Assembly: GCA_900230115.1 (NCBI GenBank)
Contig: LT907983.1
Location: 2,170,001 to 2,234,000, forward strand
Direction: 5' to 3'
DNA length: 64,000 nt
From: Spirosomataceae bacterium TFI 002
GTDB taxonomy: Bacteria; Bacteroidota; Bacteroidia; Cytophagales; Spirosomataceae
The notes beneath the pieces were generated by a model, which saw nothing but the letters and a program-made list of their open reading frames with translations, searched no databases and had not been told where the DNA came from. The position numbers and the translations under genes were made by a program. Positions 17,045-25,065 of the stretch are shown here, in pieces; within the stretch, counting starts at the first letter, position 1, and each line of letters opens with the position of its first letter.

Positions 17045-18353
17045 TAATAATTTTGACAAGAAAATAAAGGACAAGCTCTACGAGCATGAGTCCGATTACG
17101 ATAGCGGTGCTTGGGAAAAATTCAAACCCATGTTACCTGTTCCATGGTACACAAGTTTATTCCAAAATTATGGAGGCTGGCTCTTTGGTGGCTTAGCTAC
17201 AAGTGCTCTTTTATTTACTTTTTTCTATCAAAACAATAAAAACAACATACTGAATGATGAGATTTCGACTTTAAAACAAGAATTAAACTCCATAAGCCAA
17301 AGCGAAAAAGTTTACCTAGACAAAACCATTGTAGATACTGTTTATCGTACCCAAATTGTAGAAAAATATAAGTACATAACTATTCCTCAAAAACGAGAGA
17401 TAAGTAAAAGTGACGTTGAAAAATACCTCAAGCAAAACCCTGAATTTGCAAATTCTTTAAGGGATGGTATTTCTCCACAGCATCAAGAGAGTAAGGCCTC
17501 TCCAATACAAAATACAAAAGCAATAGAGAGTACTATAAACGAAACGATAACTTATACACCAAACCCGGATCAAAAAACCACTATCAACGAGAAGTTAAAT
17601 ACTATAACTGAACTAAATACAGAGCAAACTGAGGTTGCTGAGGTTGCTGAGGTTGCTGAGGTTGCTGAGGTTGCAAATAATAAAGTAGAAGACAGTCTTC
17701 AAAACAAAATACCAGAAGAAATTGTACTAAAATCAACGCCTGAAAAGCAAAAGAAAAAAATCAACCTTCCCAAAATGAGGGTTGGTATTGGCTCCAACTA
17801 CCTTGGATTGAATGTGCTTGCAAATGGCCTGAATGCCGAAGTATTTTTGGCAAACAAACTGAGCATAAATTCGGGTATACTTTTCTCTGGAATTGTACAG
17901 ACGCAACACCCACTTGCCTATGACTTTAATAAGAAAACGGGAAAACAGTTTAAAGAAGAATTCGAAAAATATAACCCTCGTATTCCTGACCAAATCAAGG
18001 ACATCAATATCAGGACTTCATTTATTCAATTGCCAATCAACCTCAACTATTACATTAATACGTGGAGTAGATTCAATTTTATAATATCTGCTGGTACCAA
18101 CCTTGACCTCTCAGTCTATCAAGATATTGACTTCTCAACAGGCATACTGAGCAATCAAATCAAGAGCAGGTTTGAAGCAAGACCTAAGCCAAAAGTATTC
18201 AATAGTTTCAACTATGGAATGGGAGTGCAATACCAGTACGGGCATATAGTGGGGCAAATTACGCCTTATTTTGACTTTAGATTTCGCGAAGCAGACTACT
18301 TCTCTCCAAAAAACAAAGTTGGTCTTTCGGCAGCTCTGAAGTACGAGTTTTAA
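17037..18353 (+). CDS. putative anti-sigma/beta-barrel fusion protein
   Basis: 438 residues in an unusual arrangement. A charged cytoplasmic-like head (1-40, with DYDSGAWEKFKPML) is followed by one membrane helix (about 47-63) and a long hydrophilic linker (about 65-237). A C-terminal 200-residue segment with alternating beta strands resembles porin-family outer-membrane barrels (from KMRVGIGSNYLGLNVLANG to the terminal aromatic residue of LKYEF). The linker contains five EVA triplets encoded by a 9-base tandem repeat. The 8-base overlap with the sigma gene suggests it controls that sigma factor. Whether one chain spans both membranes is inference. A periplasmic beta domain tethered to the inner membrane is the alternative. 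Confidence 0.68.
   Translation: MSSNNFDKKIKDKLYEHESDYDSGAWEKFKPMLPVPWYTSLFQNYGGWLFGGLATSALLFTFFYQNNKNNILNDEISTLKQELNSISQSEKVYLDKTIVDTVYRTQIVEKYKYITIPQKREISKSDVEKYLKQNPEFANSLRDGISPQHQESKASPIQNTKAIESTINETITYTPNPDQKTTINEKLNTITELNTEQTEVAEVAEVAEVAEVANNKVEDSLQNKIPEEIVLKSTPEKQKKKINLPKMRVGIGSNYLGLNVLANGLNAEVFLANKLSINSGILFSGIVQTQHPLAYDFNKKTGKQFKEEFEKYNPRIPDQIKDINIRTSFIQLPINLNYYINTWSRFNFIISAGTNLDLSVYQDIDFSTGILSNQIKSRFEARPKPKVFNSFNYGMGVQYQYGHIVGQITPYFDFRFREADYFSPKNKVGLSAALKYEF
17631..17675 (+). repeat. 9-bp tandem repeat, five copies
   Basis: GAGGTTGCT is repeated five times head to tail (the last copy ends in A), coding for (Glu-Val-Ala)x5 in the linker of the sigma-associated protein. Copy-number changes would keep the frame and alter linker length. 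Confidence 0.92.
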
Positions 18354-18359
18354 GAATCT

Positions 18360-18450
18360 ATTCACCAAATAGCTATGTTTTTGGCGATCACATTCACCAA
18401 ATAGTGATGTTTTCGGTGATCATATTCACCAAAAACTAATATTTCACCAA
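18360..18450 (+). repeat. 32-bp direct repeats carrying GGTGA-N6-TCACC dyads
   Basis: Two 32-base copies (18360-18391 and 18392-18423) share ATTCACCAAATAG..ATGTTTT.GG.GATCA. TTCACCAA recurs at 18361, 18393, 18425 and 18443. Two inverted repeats result: GGCGA-N6-TCACC (18383-18398) and GGTGA-N6-TCACC (18415-18430), exactly 32 bases or about three helical turns apart. The array ends about 37 bases before the ATPase ATG, so it looks like an operator. Confidence 0.8.
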
Positions 18451-18486
18451 TAAATTACTATCTTTATCATTGAAAAAGGTAGTATA

Positions 18487-19611
18487 ATGATACAAAGGAT
18501 TCTTGAAAAACAGTTAGATGAACGTCTCATGCAAGGTAAAACGTTGATTTTGCTAGGTGCACGGCAAACTGGGAAAACCACTATTATTAAAAACATACTA
18601 AAGAAAAACGAATCTCCTGCAAGCTATTATAATGCTGATAACCCATCTATAAGGGAGCAATGGCAGAATGCATCTCTTTCTTTTATAAAACAACTCATTG
18701 GCCAAGACAAACTGATCGTAATTGATGAGGCACAAAGAATTAAAAACATAGGTATCACACTAAAACTTATTCATGACGAGATTCCCAATATTCAGGTAAT
18801 TGCCTCTGGCTCTTCTTCTTTCGACTTAAGTAATGAAATAAGCGAACCACTCACAGGAAGAAACCGTGAATTCATGCTCTATCCCTTGAGCTGGAATGAA
18901 CTAGTTGGGCATTTTGGATTTAGTCAAAGCCTAGAAAACCTACCTCAACGTCTTATTTTTGGTAGCTACCCAGAAGTTGTTACCAAGCCCGGAGAAGAGA
19001 TTGAAATACTCAACGACCTATCAGGCGACTATTTATATAGAGACTTACTATCATTCAAGGGTATTCGAAAACCCGAACAATTACAAAAACTACTACAAGC
19101 ACTTGCACTTCAAGTAGGAAGTGAAGTTTCATACAATGGATTGTCTCGCTTACTTGAAATTGACAAAAATACGGTAATGAACTACCTTGACATTCTAGAA
19201 AAGGCATTCATTATTTTTAGACTAAGTTCCTACAGCAACAACCCCAGAAACGAAATAAGCAATGGCAAAAAGGTTTTCTTTTACGACAATGGTATTAGAA
19301 ATGCCCTCATCCAGAGTTTTAACTCAATCAACTTGAGGCAGGATATTGGGGCTCTATGGGAAAACTATATTATTGCAGAACGAGTGAAGAAAAATGCGAT
19401 TGAAAGGAACTGGGCAAAACTTTATTTTTGGCGAAACCAATCAAAACAAGAAATAGACCTAATAGAAGAAAAGTCAGGTCAGCTAAGTGCAATTGAGATA
19501 AAATGGAGCACCAAATCTAAAGTGAAATTCCCTCTAAGCTTTAGAAATCAATACCCAAATGCCGTTTTAAGTAAAATTAACCCCGACAATTTCTACGAAG
19601 CTTTGTCTTGA
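18487..19611 (+). CDS. AAA ATPase with DUF4143 domain
   Basis: 374 residues. The N-terminal AAA_14-type ATPase has Walker A GARQTGKTT (about 24-32) and Walker B LIVIDEAQ (about 77-84), then SGSSSFDLS as a sensor-like segment. The C-terminal half is DUF4143, a winged-helix and restriction-nuclease-like fold, with YFWRNQSKQEIDLIEEKSGQLSAIEIKW showing the ExD...ExK-like pattern. The physiological role of this family is unknown. These genes are scattered and frequently transferred between bacteria. It appears monocistronic, preceded by a repeat array that may be its own operator, and followed closely by the PorT-type gene. Confidence 0.88.
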   Translation: MIQRILEKQLDERLMQGKTLILLGARQTGKTTIIKNILKKNESPASYYNADNPSIREQWQNASLSFIKQLIGQDKLIVIDEAQRIKNIGITLKLIHDEIPNIQVIASGSSSFDLSNEISEPLTGRNREFMLYPLSWNELVGHFGFSQSLENLPQRLIFGSYPEVVTKPGEEIEILNDLSGDYLYRDLLSFKGIRKPEQLQKLLQALALQVGSEVSYNGLSRLLEIDKNTVMNYLDILEKAFIIFRLSSYSNNPRNEISNGKKVFFYDNGIRNALIQSFNSINLRQDIGALWENYIIAERVKKNAIERNWAKLYFWRNQSKQEIDLIEEKSGQLSAIEIKWSTKSKVKFPLSFRNQYPNAVLSKINPDNFYEALS

Positions 19612-19624
19612 CCATCGCTTTCTG

Positions 19625-19632
19625 TAATTTTG
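19625..19632 (+). promoter_or_regulatory. -7 promoter box TAATTTTG
   Basis: TAnnTTTG match starting 14 bases after the ATPase stop and ending 54 bases before the ATG at 19686. It suggests the barrel gene is transcribed separately from the ATPase. Confidence 0.4.
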
Positions 19633-19685
19633 CGTTCCTTTTGGAATACATCCATCAGGTTTTCGTTATTGAAAGAAAAAACTTT

Positions 19686-20345
19686 ATGAAGATAAGATTA
19701 GCGATTTTTGCATTTTTTATATGCTTCGCTTCGCAAGCTCAAATGAAACAAGGCAAATTCGTTTTTGGACCAAAAGTGGGTCTCCAAACTGCAAAGCTTG
19801 CTATTGTGGGTGAAAATCCAGAAGCTACTGATAGTAAGCTTGCCCTCTACTATCAAGGAGGGGTTTTTACAAGGTTCAATATGGGCAAAGTAAGCCTACA
19901 ACCTGAGTTTATTTACACCCAAAAAGGTGGTAACATTGAAACTCCAAACGAAAAACATACCTATCGTTATTTAGCAACACCTGTTCTATTGGGTTATAAA
20001 GTTGCCAAAGGTGTTAACCTTGAAGTAGGTCCCGAGTTTAGCTGGGCACTTAACCAAGGTTGGAAAAAAGAAGGTGTAACGCAGTTTGGACCAGATGTAA
20101 GAAACGAGACAAGTTTAGTTGTTGGGACACGAATAGATCTACTCGATATGTTTTCTATGTTTAGTGTGAACATTAGGTATACACATGGCCTTACAAATAC
20201 CACCATGCGTGAGTATACAAGCACAGCAGAGGTCGTTACTCCTCTTGACTTCCGTAACCGCACTGTTCAAGTATCGGTTACTTATAATTTCTCTGAATAT
20301 TATAAGTGGTGGAAAAAATACGGCCAAAAACAAAAGAAAGATTAA
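19686..20345 (+). CDS. outer-membrane beta-barrel protein, PorT-type
   Basis: 219 residues from ATG 19686. The frame is open from a TTG at 19608, but only the ATG begins a signal peptide (MKIRLAIFAFFICFASQAQ). The mature protein alternates short amphipathic strands and ends in TVQVSVTYNFSEYYKWWKKYG. FGPKVGLQTAKLAI, FTRFNMGKVSLQPEFIYTQKGG and KGVNLEVGPEFSWAL are characteristic of the OMP_b-brl_2/PorT group of 8-stranded barrels. PorT itself is a type IX secretion component, but this family is broad and I cannot assign that role. It lies 18 bases upstream of tyrS. Confidence 0.82.
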   Translation: MKIRLAIFAFFICFASQAQMKQGKFVFGPKVGLQTAKLAIVGENPEATDSKLALYYQGGVFTRFNMGKVSLQPEFIYTQKGGNIETPNEKHTYRYLATPVLLGYKVAKGVNLEVGPEFSWALNQGWKKEGVTQFGPDVRNETSLVVGTRIDLLDMFSMFSVNIRYTHGLTNTTMREYTSTAEVVTPLDFRNRTVQVSVTYNFSEYYKWWKKYGQKQKKD

Positions 20346-20363
20346 GCTTCAAAAAGATATAAG

Positions 20364-21671
20364 ATGAGTTTTATCCAAGAATTGGAATGGAGAGGCATGC
20401 TCCATCAAACAATGCCAGGTACCAAAGAGCAGCTTGAAAAGGAAATGACCTCCGCATATATAGGTTTTGATCCTACTGCGAAATCTCTTCACATAGGTAA
20501 CCTTGCAACAGTAATGCTTTTGGTACACCTTCAAAGAGCTGGACATAAGCCATACGCTCTCGTTGGCGGTGCTACAGGAATGGTTGGTGACCCTTCTGGA
20601 AAATCTGCTGAAAGACAGTTTTTGGATGAAAATGTTCTACAAGAAAATCAAGCGGGTGTAAAAGCACAACTCGAAAGATTTTTAGATTTTGACTGTGGCG
20701 AAAACTCCGCCGAAATGGTCAATAATTATGACTGGTTCAAAGAATTCGGATTCCTTGACTTCCTAAGAGAAGTAGGAAAATACGTATCAGTGAACTACAT
20801 GATGAGCAAAGACTCTGTCAAAACAAGATTGACAACAGGTATTTCTTATACCGAGTTTACTTATCAACTGCTACAAGGGTACGATTTCTACCATTTGTAC
20901 AAAAACAAGAACATTCGACTTCAGATGGGTGGGTCCGACCAGTGGGGAAACATCACGACCGGTACAGAACTGATCCGTAGAAAAGAAAATGCAGACTCTG
21001 ACGCTGAGACTGCTGATTATACTGCCTTTGCACTTACCACTCCATTAGTTACTAAGTCTGATGGCACCAAGTTTGGGAAAAGTGAAGGTGGCAATGTTTG
21101 GCTAGATCCAGACCTTACTTCACCTTACGAATTCTACCAATTTTGGATCAACCAAGCCGACGAAGACTGTAAAAGACTCATTCGTGTTTTCACACTTCTT
21201 TCGCAAGAAGAAATAGAAAAACTAGAAGCCGAGCACGCCGAAGCTCCTCACTTAAGACTTGTTCAAAAAGCAATTGCTGAAGATGTAACTACTCGTGTAC
21301 ATGGTGCTGAACAGTACGCACTTGCAGTGAAAGCAAGTGAAGTATTGTACGGAAAAGCAACGCTCGAAATGCTCCAAAGTTTGGACGAAAAGACTTTCAA
21401 GGCAATTTTTGACGGCGTACCGCAAACCACTATTTCTAAAGCAGATTACGACGCTTGTGAAAACTTACTCGACCTTATTTCAACCGCAACCAATGGCGAA
21501 ATATACGCGTCTAAAGGCGAAGCCCGCCGTGCTCTCAAAGGAAATGCAGTGAGTGTGAACAAGGAGAAAAAACAAGACGAGAAACTAGCCCTTAGCGAGC
21601 TTACTTTACTTAATGGTAAATATTTGCTTATTGGAAAGGGGAAGAAAAATCATATAGTGGAGGTTTCTTAA
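20364..21671 (+). CDS. tyrS: tyrosyl-tRNA synthetase
   Basis: 435 residues. It charges tRNA-Tyr with tyrosine in the cytosol. The class I HIGH motif appears as HIGN (43-46) within YIGFDPTAKSLHIGN, and KMSKS appears as KFGKS (about 236-240). YQLLQGYDFYHLY and GGSDQWGNITTG are the tyrosine-binding segments. A C-terminal S4 RNA-binding domain (about 365-430) contains ASKGEARRALKGNAVSVN. This layout is the TyrRS type with KFGKS common to most bacteria. No T-box is expected in this phylum and none is seen. Confidence 0.97.
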   Translation: MSFIQELEWRGMLHQTMPGTKEQLEKEMTSAYIGFDPTAKSLHIGNLATVMLLVHLQRAGHKPYALVGGATGMVGDPSGKSAERQFLDENVLQENQAGVKAQLERFLDFDCGENSAEMVNNYDWFKEFGFLDFLREVGKYVSVNYMMSKDSVKTRLTTGISYTEFTYQLLQGYDFYHLYKNKNIRLQMGGSDQWGNITTGTELIRRKENADSDAETADYTAFALTTPLVTKSDGTKFGKSEGGNVWLDPDLTSPYEFYQFWINQADEDCKRLIRVFTLLSQEEIEKLEAEHAEAPHLRLVQKAIAEDVTTRVHGAEQYALAVKASEVLYGKATLEMLQSLDEKTFKAIFDGVPQTTISKADYDACENLLDLISTATNGEIYASKGEARRALKGNAVSVNKEKKQDEKLALSELTLLNGKYLLIGKGKKNHIVEVS

Positions 21672-21796
21672 GCTTTAGTCCAATTTAAATCAGCGTAAGT
21701 TCCTCCATAAAGTGTCCATCACTTATACGGTGGATTAATACTGGTCTCGTTTTATCGTGGAAGCTTTTTACAAACATCTGTCTTAACTTTTCTCCA

Positions 21797-21804
21797 TACC
21801 TTTG
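21797..21804 (+). promoter_or_regulatory. -7 promoter box TACCTTTG
   Basis: TAnnTTTG match ending 19 bases before the ATG at 21823. It also shows that the TTG at 21802 cannot be the start codon. The remaining gap 21672-21796 shows nothing else. Confidence 0.45.
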
Positions 21805-21822
21805 GTGAAACAAATAAATTCA

Positions 21823-22446
21823 ATGCTTAGAGATCTTGCCAAAAACGCTTTCCGATTACTCCCTATTCAAATACAAGATAGTTTCAGGGCGTACAAGTTT
21901 AAGCAATGGGAGCAAAATGGGAGAAGTATTCCACCTCCACAAGTGGTGAAGTTGTTCAAAATAAAGGAACTACAGGCCTCTCATAAGTGTGACTACTTTA
22001 TAGAAACAGGTACGTATAAAGGCGATATGATATATGCCAATAAACACAATTTCAAAAACCTGATTTCAGTAGAGCTATCTCCACTTTATTTCGCCAAAGC
22101 AGAGAAAAAGTTTGCCAATGATAGCAATGTAAAAATTCATTTTGGGGATAGCGGAAAGCTAATGCCAGAAATCATTAAAAACCTTGATGCCAAAGCACTA
22201 TTTTGGCTCGATGGGCATTTTTCCAGTGGTCAAACAGCTCAAGGAGAATTAGACTGCCCTATTTTTGGTGAATTGGATGCTATTTTCTCTTCTCCACATA
22301 AGCATGTGTTGTTAATTGACGATGCTCGATTTTTCAATGGAACAAATGACTACCCAACTATTCCAACTTTAAAGAAATACATTGCCGATCATCAGCCCAG
22401 CAGTACTTTTGAGCTTAAAGATGATTTGATTACTGTAATTCTTTAA
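21823..22446 (+). CDS. SAM-dependent methyltransferase-like protein
   Basis: 207 residues from ATG 21823. A Rossmann-type core is visible: FIETGTYKGDMIYANK matches the glycine-rich motif I position, followed by LISVELSPLYFAKAEKKF with an acidic residue at the end of strand 2. KIHFGDSGKLMPEII, ALFWLDGHFSSG and HVLLIDDARFF follow, as in methyltransferases related to the Methyltransf_24 and sugar-methyltransferase groups. The substrate is unknown. A basic N-terminal helix region (about 1-45) precedes the fold. It converges with the cytochrome gene, overlapping its 3' end by 4 bases (22443-22446). Confidence 0.7.
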   Translation: MLRDLAKNAFRLLPIQIQDSFRAYKFKQWEQNGRSIPPPQVVKLFKIKELQASHKCDYFIETGTYKGDMIYANKHNFKNLISVELSPLYFAKAEKKFANDSNVKIHFGDSGKLMPEIIKNLDAKALFWLDGHFSSGQTAQGELDCPIFGELDAIFSSPHKHVLLIDDARFFNGTNDYPTIPTLKKYIADHQPSSTFELKDDLITVIL

Positions 22447-22826
22447 TTCAGCTCATACCATTCCACTCCTTCTAGATTCTTACGTCGGGCTTGCTGTGGT
22501 TCTGGAGCATAGTTTTGCTCCAAATAATCAAGCACAAGTGGTTCGGCTTCGCCTAAGTCCCATAGATTTTGAGTCTTTTGCATCCAACGAATTTTATCTT
22601 TCCAGCCTTCTCTAGTAAAGCGATTCATGGTAATCATTTTGGCAGAGTGACAACTCGTACAATGTGCCTTTACATACATAAGGTTAGGCCCGTTCTTTAA
22701 GCCTGAGAGAGAGTCCAAGCCACTTTCACTTTGCAAAGTAATGTCTTCCTCCACAACAGTCGCTTGTTGTGATTTGCACGCCCATATAGCACTTACTATT
22801 GCCAGTATTACTAATCCTCTTTTCAT
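22443..22826 (-). CDS. monoheme cytochrome c lipoprotein, likely partner of sulfite dehydrogenase
   Basis: 127 residues from ATG 22826. The frame extends further upstream, but this start gives a lipoprotein signal (MKRGLVILAIVSAIWACKSQ). The heme motif CTSCH begins at Cys56, and Met residues in KMITMNRF may supply the axial ligand. Its ATG overlaps the stop of the sulfite oxidase gene as ATGA. This close pairing matches bacterial sulfite:cytochrome c oxidoreductases, in which a small c-type subunit takes electrons from the molybdenum subunit. It would be anchored in the envelope facing the periplasm. Confidence 0.82.
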   Translation of the reverse strand: MKRGLVILAIVSAIWACKSQQATVVEEDITLQSESGLDSLSGLKNGPNLMYVKAHCTSCHSAKMITMNRFTREGWKDKIRWMQKTQNLWDLGEAEPLVLDYLEQNYAPEPQQARRKNLEGVEWYELN

Positions 22827-24049
22827 ACCACTTTGATAGCTATACGGTGACAAGAATTGTTGAGGTAACCTTTGGGGTTCCAACCTGGAGTAACCATTGG
22901 TTGTGATTTACCTTGGCTATCGGTGGCTTTTGCCCATACTTCGTAGTACCCTTTCTTAGGAAAACCAATTTCTGTATTCCACTGCTGCCAAGAAAGGCGG
23001 TTTGGTGGAGATTTAAGTTCACACTTATGCCAAGTAGCACCAAAATCTATTGATACGTGCATTTCATCTACTGTCAAGTCTCCTGCCCAAGCTTTACCTC
23101 TAAGGGTCAACTTTTCACCTTCTTTAATCATTGCACCCGTTTTGGGGAATGTTACTAAAGATTTCACTGGCATAGATTCTATAATTTCAAAATCCTCTTC
23201 AGCTACTTTTTCGCCAGGTTGAACTGGATTCTTGGGCATTCTATAGCTAGTCCCTTCCATTTTGGGGCCATCGTGAATAATGTTTCTAACTACAATTTTG
23301 CTTAGCCACTTCCCAGAAGTACTGGCAGGCCAGCCACCAATTACCAATCGCAATGGGTGTCCATTCACTAGCGGAATATTTTCATCATTCATTGCCCATG
23401 CAATCAAGGACTCATCTTCTAAAGCCTTTGCAATAGGTACCCCTCTACTTATTGATACCTTTCCTTCTTCTCCACTTAGGTGAGTGTCTTTTCCGTAATA
23501 GCCTATATAAACTGCATCCGGTTTCACACCAGCATCTTCCAATACATCTTTAAGTCGCACACCAGTCCATTTGCTGCAAGCTACTGCACCTTCCGTCCAT
23601 TGGTTTCCAGAAGCAGGAGGGTAATAACCCGCTCTTCCGTTGCCACCACATTCTAGCGTGAGGTAATAAGAATGAGTTTTAAACTTCGCTTTTAGCTCGG
23701 CAATAGTGTAAGTTTTACGATTAACAACGCTTTCGCCTTCAATTTGCAATGTCCAAGAATTGACATCAATTTGTTCTGGTGGAATTCCATTATTCCTAAT
23801 AAAGAATTTATCTGCTGGAGTAAACTCGTCGTCCAATAAATGTGGTTGAGCCTCTACATTCCATGGTTTATTATTGAGCACTACCATATCAGGGTGCTTG
23901 CCTTCTAGGTAATCTTCCAATACCAATGGCACATAATCTTTAGGCATATTTTTGCCAAATACGATGTTTGTACCAATTATGGTTGCTAATCCTGTGAGTC
24001 CTAACTTTTTAAGAAAATCTCTTCTTTTATTTTGCTCCAAATCTTTCAT
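22823..24049 (-). CDS. molybdopterin-dependent sulfite dehydrogenase catalytic subunit
   Basis: 408 residues. A twin-arginine signal (NKRRDFLKKLGLTG) precedes a sulfite-oxidase-type molybdopterin domain (about 55-290). The Mo-ligand Cys134 sits in LECGGNGRAGYY, and RLVIGGWPASTSGKWLSKI is a further conserved segment. A C-terminal Mo-cofactor dimerisation domain of Ig fold (about 300-408) follows. It oxidises sulfite to sulfate in the periplasm and passes electrons to cytochrome c, here probably the neighbouring lipoprotein. It belongs to the SorA/SoxC-like group; no other sox genes are in view. Its start abuts the stop of the flavodoxin-fold reductase gene with no gap. Confidence 0.9.
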   Translation of the reverse strand: MKDLEQNKRRDFLKKLGLTGLATIIGTNIVFGKNMPKDYVPLVLEDYLEGKHPDMVVLNNKPWNVEAQPHLLDDEFTPADKFFIRNNGIPPEQIDVNSWTLQIEGESVVNRKTYTIAELKAKFKTHSYYLTLECGGNGRAGYYPPASGNQWTEGAVACSKWTGVRLKDVLEDAGVKPDAVYIGYYGKDTHLSGEEGKVSISRGVPIAKALEDESLIAWAMNDENIPLVNGHPLRLVIGGWPASTSGKWLSKIVVRNIIHDGPKMEGTSYRMPKNPVQPGEKVAEEDFEIIESMPVKSLVTFPKTGAMIKEGEKLTLRGKAWAGDLTVDEMHVSIDFGATWHKCELKSPPNRLSWQQWNTEIGFPKKGYYEVWAKATDSQGKSQPMVTPGWNPKGYLNNSCHRIAIKVV

Positions 24050-24592
24050 TTAATCCACTGTTTTCTCTGCCAACCATAAAAACTCCTTGGTAAAGTTATC
24101 TATAAGTTTTTGGAAAGACTCATCAATTAAATCACCGTTTTCATTGAATTTAGTCTCTACCGCTCCTACTATGAGCATGTGAGGAGAAGGAATACCAAAA
24201 AAAGCACATATCATTTGTTGCATTTGCATACTCGCCCTTATTCCGCCCATCATTCCTGGTGAGGCCGTTACGATTCCAAATGGCTTTCGGCTTTGCTTAG
24301 GGAAATGATCAAGCAGGTTTTTCAAAGCTGGCGAATAGCTCCCATTGTACTCAGGACTTACTAAAATAATAGCATCAGACTCAAAAACCTTTTGTGCAGA
24401 TGACTTATATCCGACCGGAACAACTTCCAAAGATCCCCATACATTTTGAATCATGGGATAGGGTTCATCTCGAACATCAAGAAAGTTTATAACGTGATCA
24501 CTGTTTTGGGAGAAATGCCTTTCTAAAAACTTTGCAACTCGAACAGTTACGCTTACCTCTCTAGGACTACCTGATATGATTAAAATATTCAT
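24050..24592 (-). CDS. NAD(P)H-dependent FMN reductase
   Basis: 180 residues with a flavodoxin-like fold. The N-terminal strand and phosphate loop read MNILIISGSPREVSVTVRVA, followed by ILVSPEYNGSYSPALKNLLDHF, the FMN isoalloxazine-binding loop of the NADPH_dep_FMN_red family, and then FGIVTASPGMMGGIRASMQMQQ. It probably reduces FMN or a small electrophile (quinone or azo type) in the cytosol. It is the fourth gene of the tightly spaced minus-strand run ending in the sulfite dehydrogenase and cytochrome. Whether it supports that redox module is unknown. Confidence 0.88.
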   Translation of the reverse strand: MNILIISGSPREVSVTVRVAKFLERHFSQNSDHVINFLDVRDEPYPMIQNVWGSLEVVPVGYKSSAQKVFESDAIILVSPEYNGSYSPALKNLLDHFPKQSRKPFGIVTASPGMMGGIRASMQMQQMICAFFGIPSPHMLIVGAVETKFNENGDLIDESFQKLIDNFTKEFLWLAEKTVD

Positions 24593-24619
24593 TTAGTAAA
24601 TTTAAATTTTCGTATTTAA

Positions 24620-25060
24620 TTAAATGGGAGTATAACCAATTCCTTTCGCCATCAAGACAGCACAAAGGGGAATGATAAGTAAAACAAGCATTTCCAACCA
24701 CATACAAGCTCGAATATAAAAGGGAATTTCTATACTTTCAGACTGCTCTCCCTTTCTATGTTTGAGAAAATAAATGGTAGGTGGGAGAGACAACAAGCCA
24801 AGCAGAATTGCCAACCCAACCTTTAATTGAAATATCCAATTGTTGGTGTAAAACTCTGCTCCTTTTCCGTAGTAAAACCACATCATAAAACCGGAGATAA
24901 GCAACGTGACAGAACTAAGGCCATATGCGGCGTCAATCATCGACATTTTTTTTACAATAGCCCTCGGTAACTTTTTTGCCAAAAACAGATGCTCACCAAC
25001 CAAGCTGCCAACAATAGTAAAAATGCTTATAAAATGAAGATAACGAATGAAAATATCCAT
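24620..25060 (-). CDS. DUF2214-like four-helix membrane protein
   Basis: 146 residues. The N-terminus MDIFIRYLHFISIFTIVGSLVGEH and the block YGLSSVTLLISGFMMWFYYGKG with KVGLAILLGLLSLPPTIYFLK resemble the DUF2214 (COG3556) membrane family. There are four hydrophobic helices, with His9 and His24 in the first helix region. Histidines in helices could bind heme, which would fit a neighbouring redox enzyme, but this is speculative. It lies 5 bases downstream of the sugar isomerase-like gene and 27 bases before the flavin reductase. Confidence 0.72.
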   Translation of the reverse strand: MDIFIRYLHFISIFTIVGSLVGEHLFLAKKLPRAIVKKMSMIDAAYGLSSVTLLISGFMMWFYYGKGAEFYTNNWIFQLKVGLAILLGLLSLPPTIYFLKHRKGEQSESIEIPFYIRACMWLEMLVLLIIPLCAVLMAKGIGYTPI

Positions 25061-25065
25061 AAAGT

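Noticed and set aside
17631-17675. Tandem repeat considered as a CRISPR-like array
   Set aside because: Unit is only 9 bases, has no spacers and is in frame within a gene.
18360-18450. 32-base repeats considered as a CRISPR remnant
   Set aside because: Copies abut directly with no spacers, and no cas genes are present.
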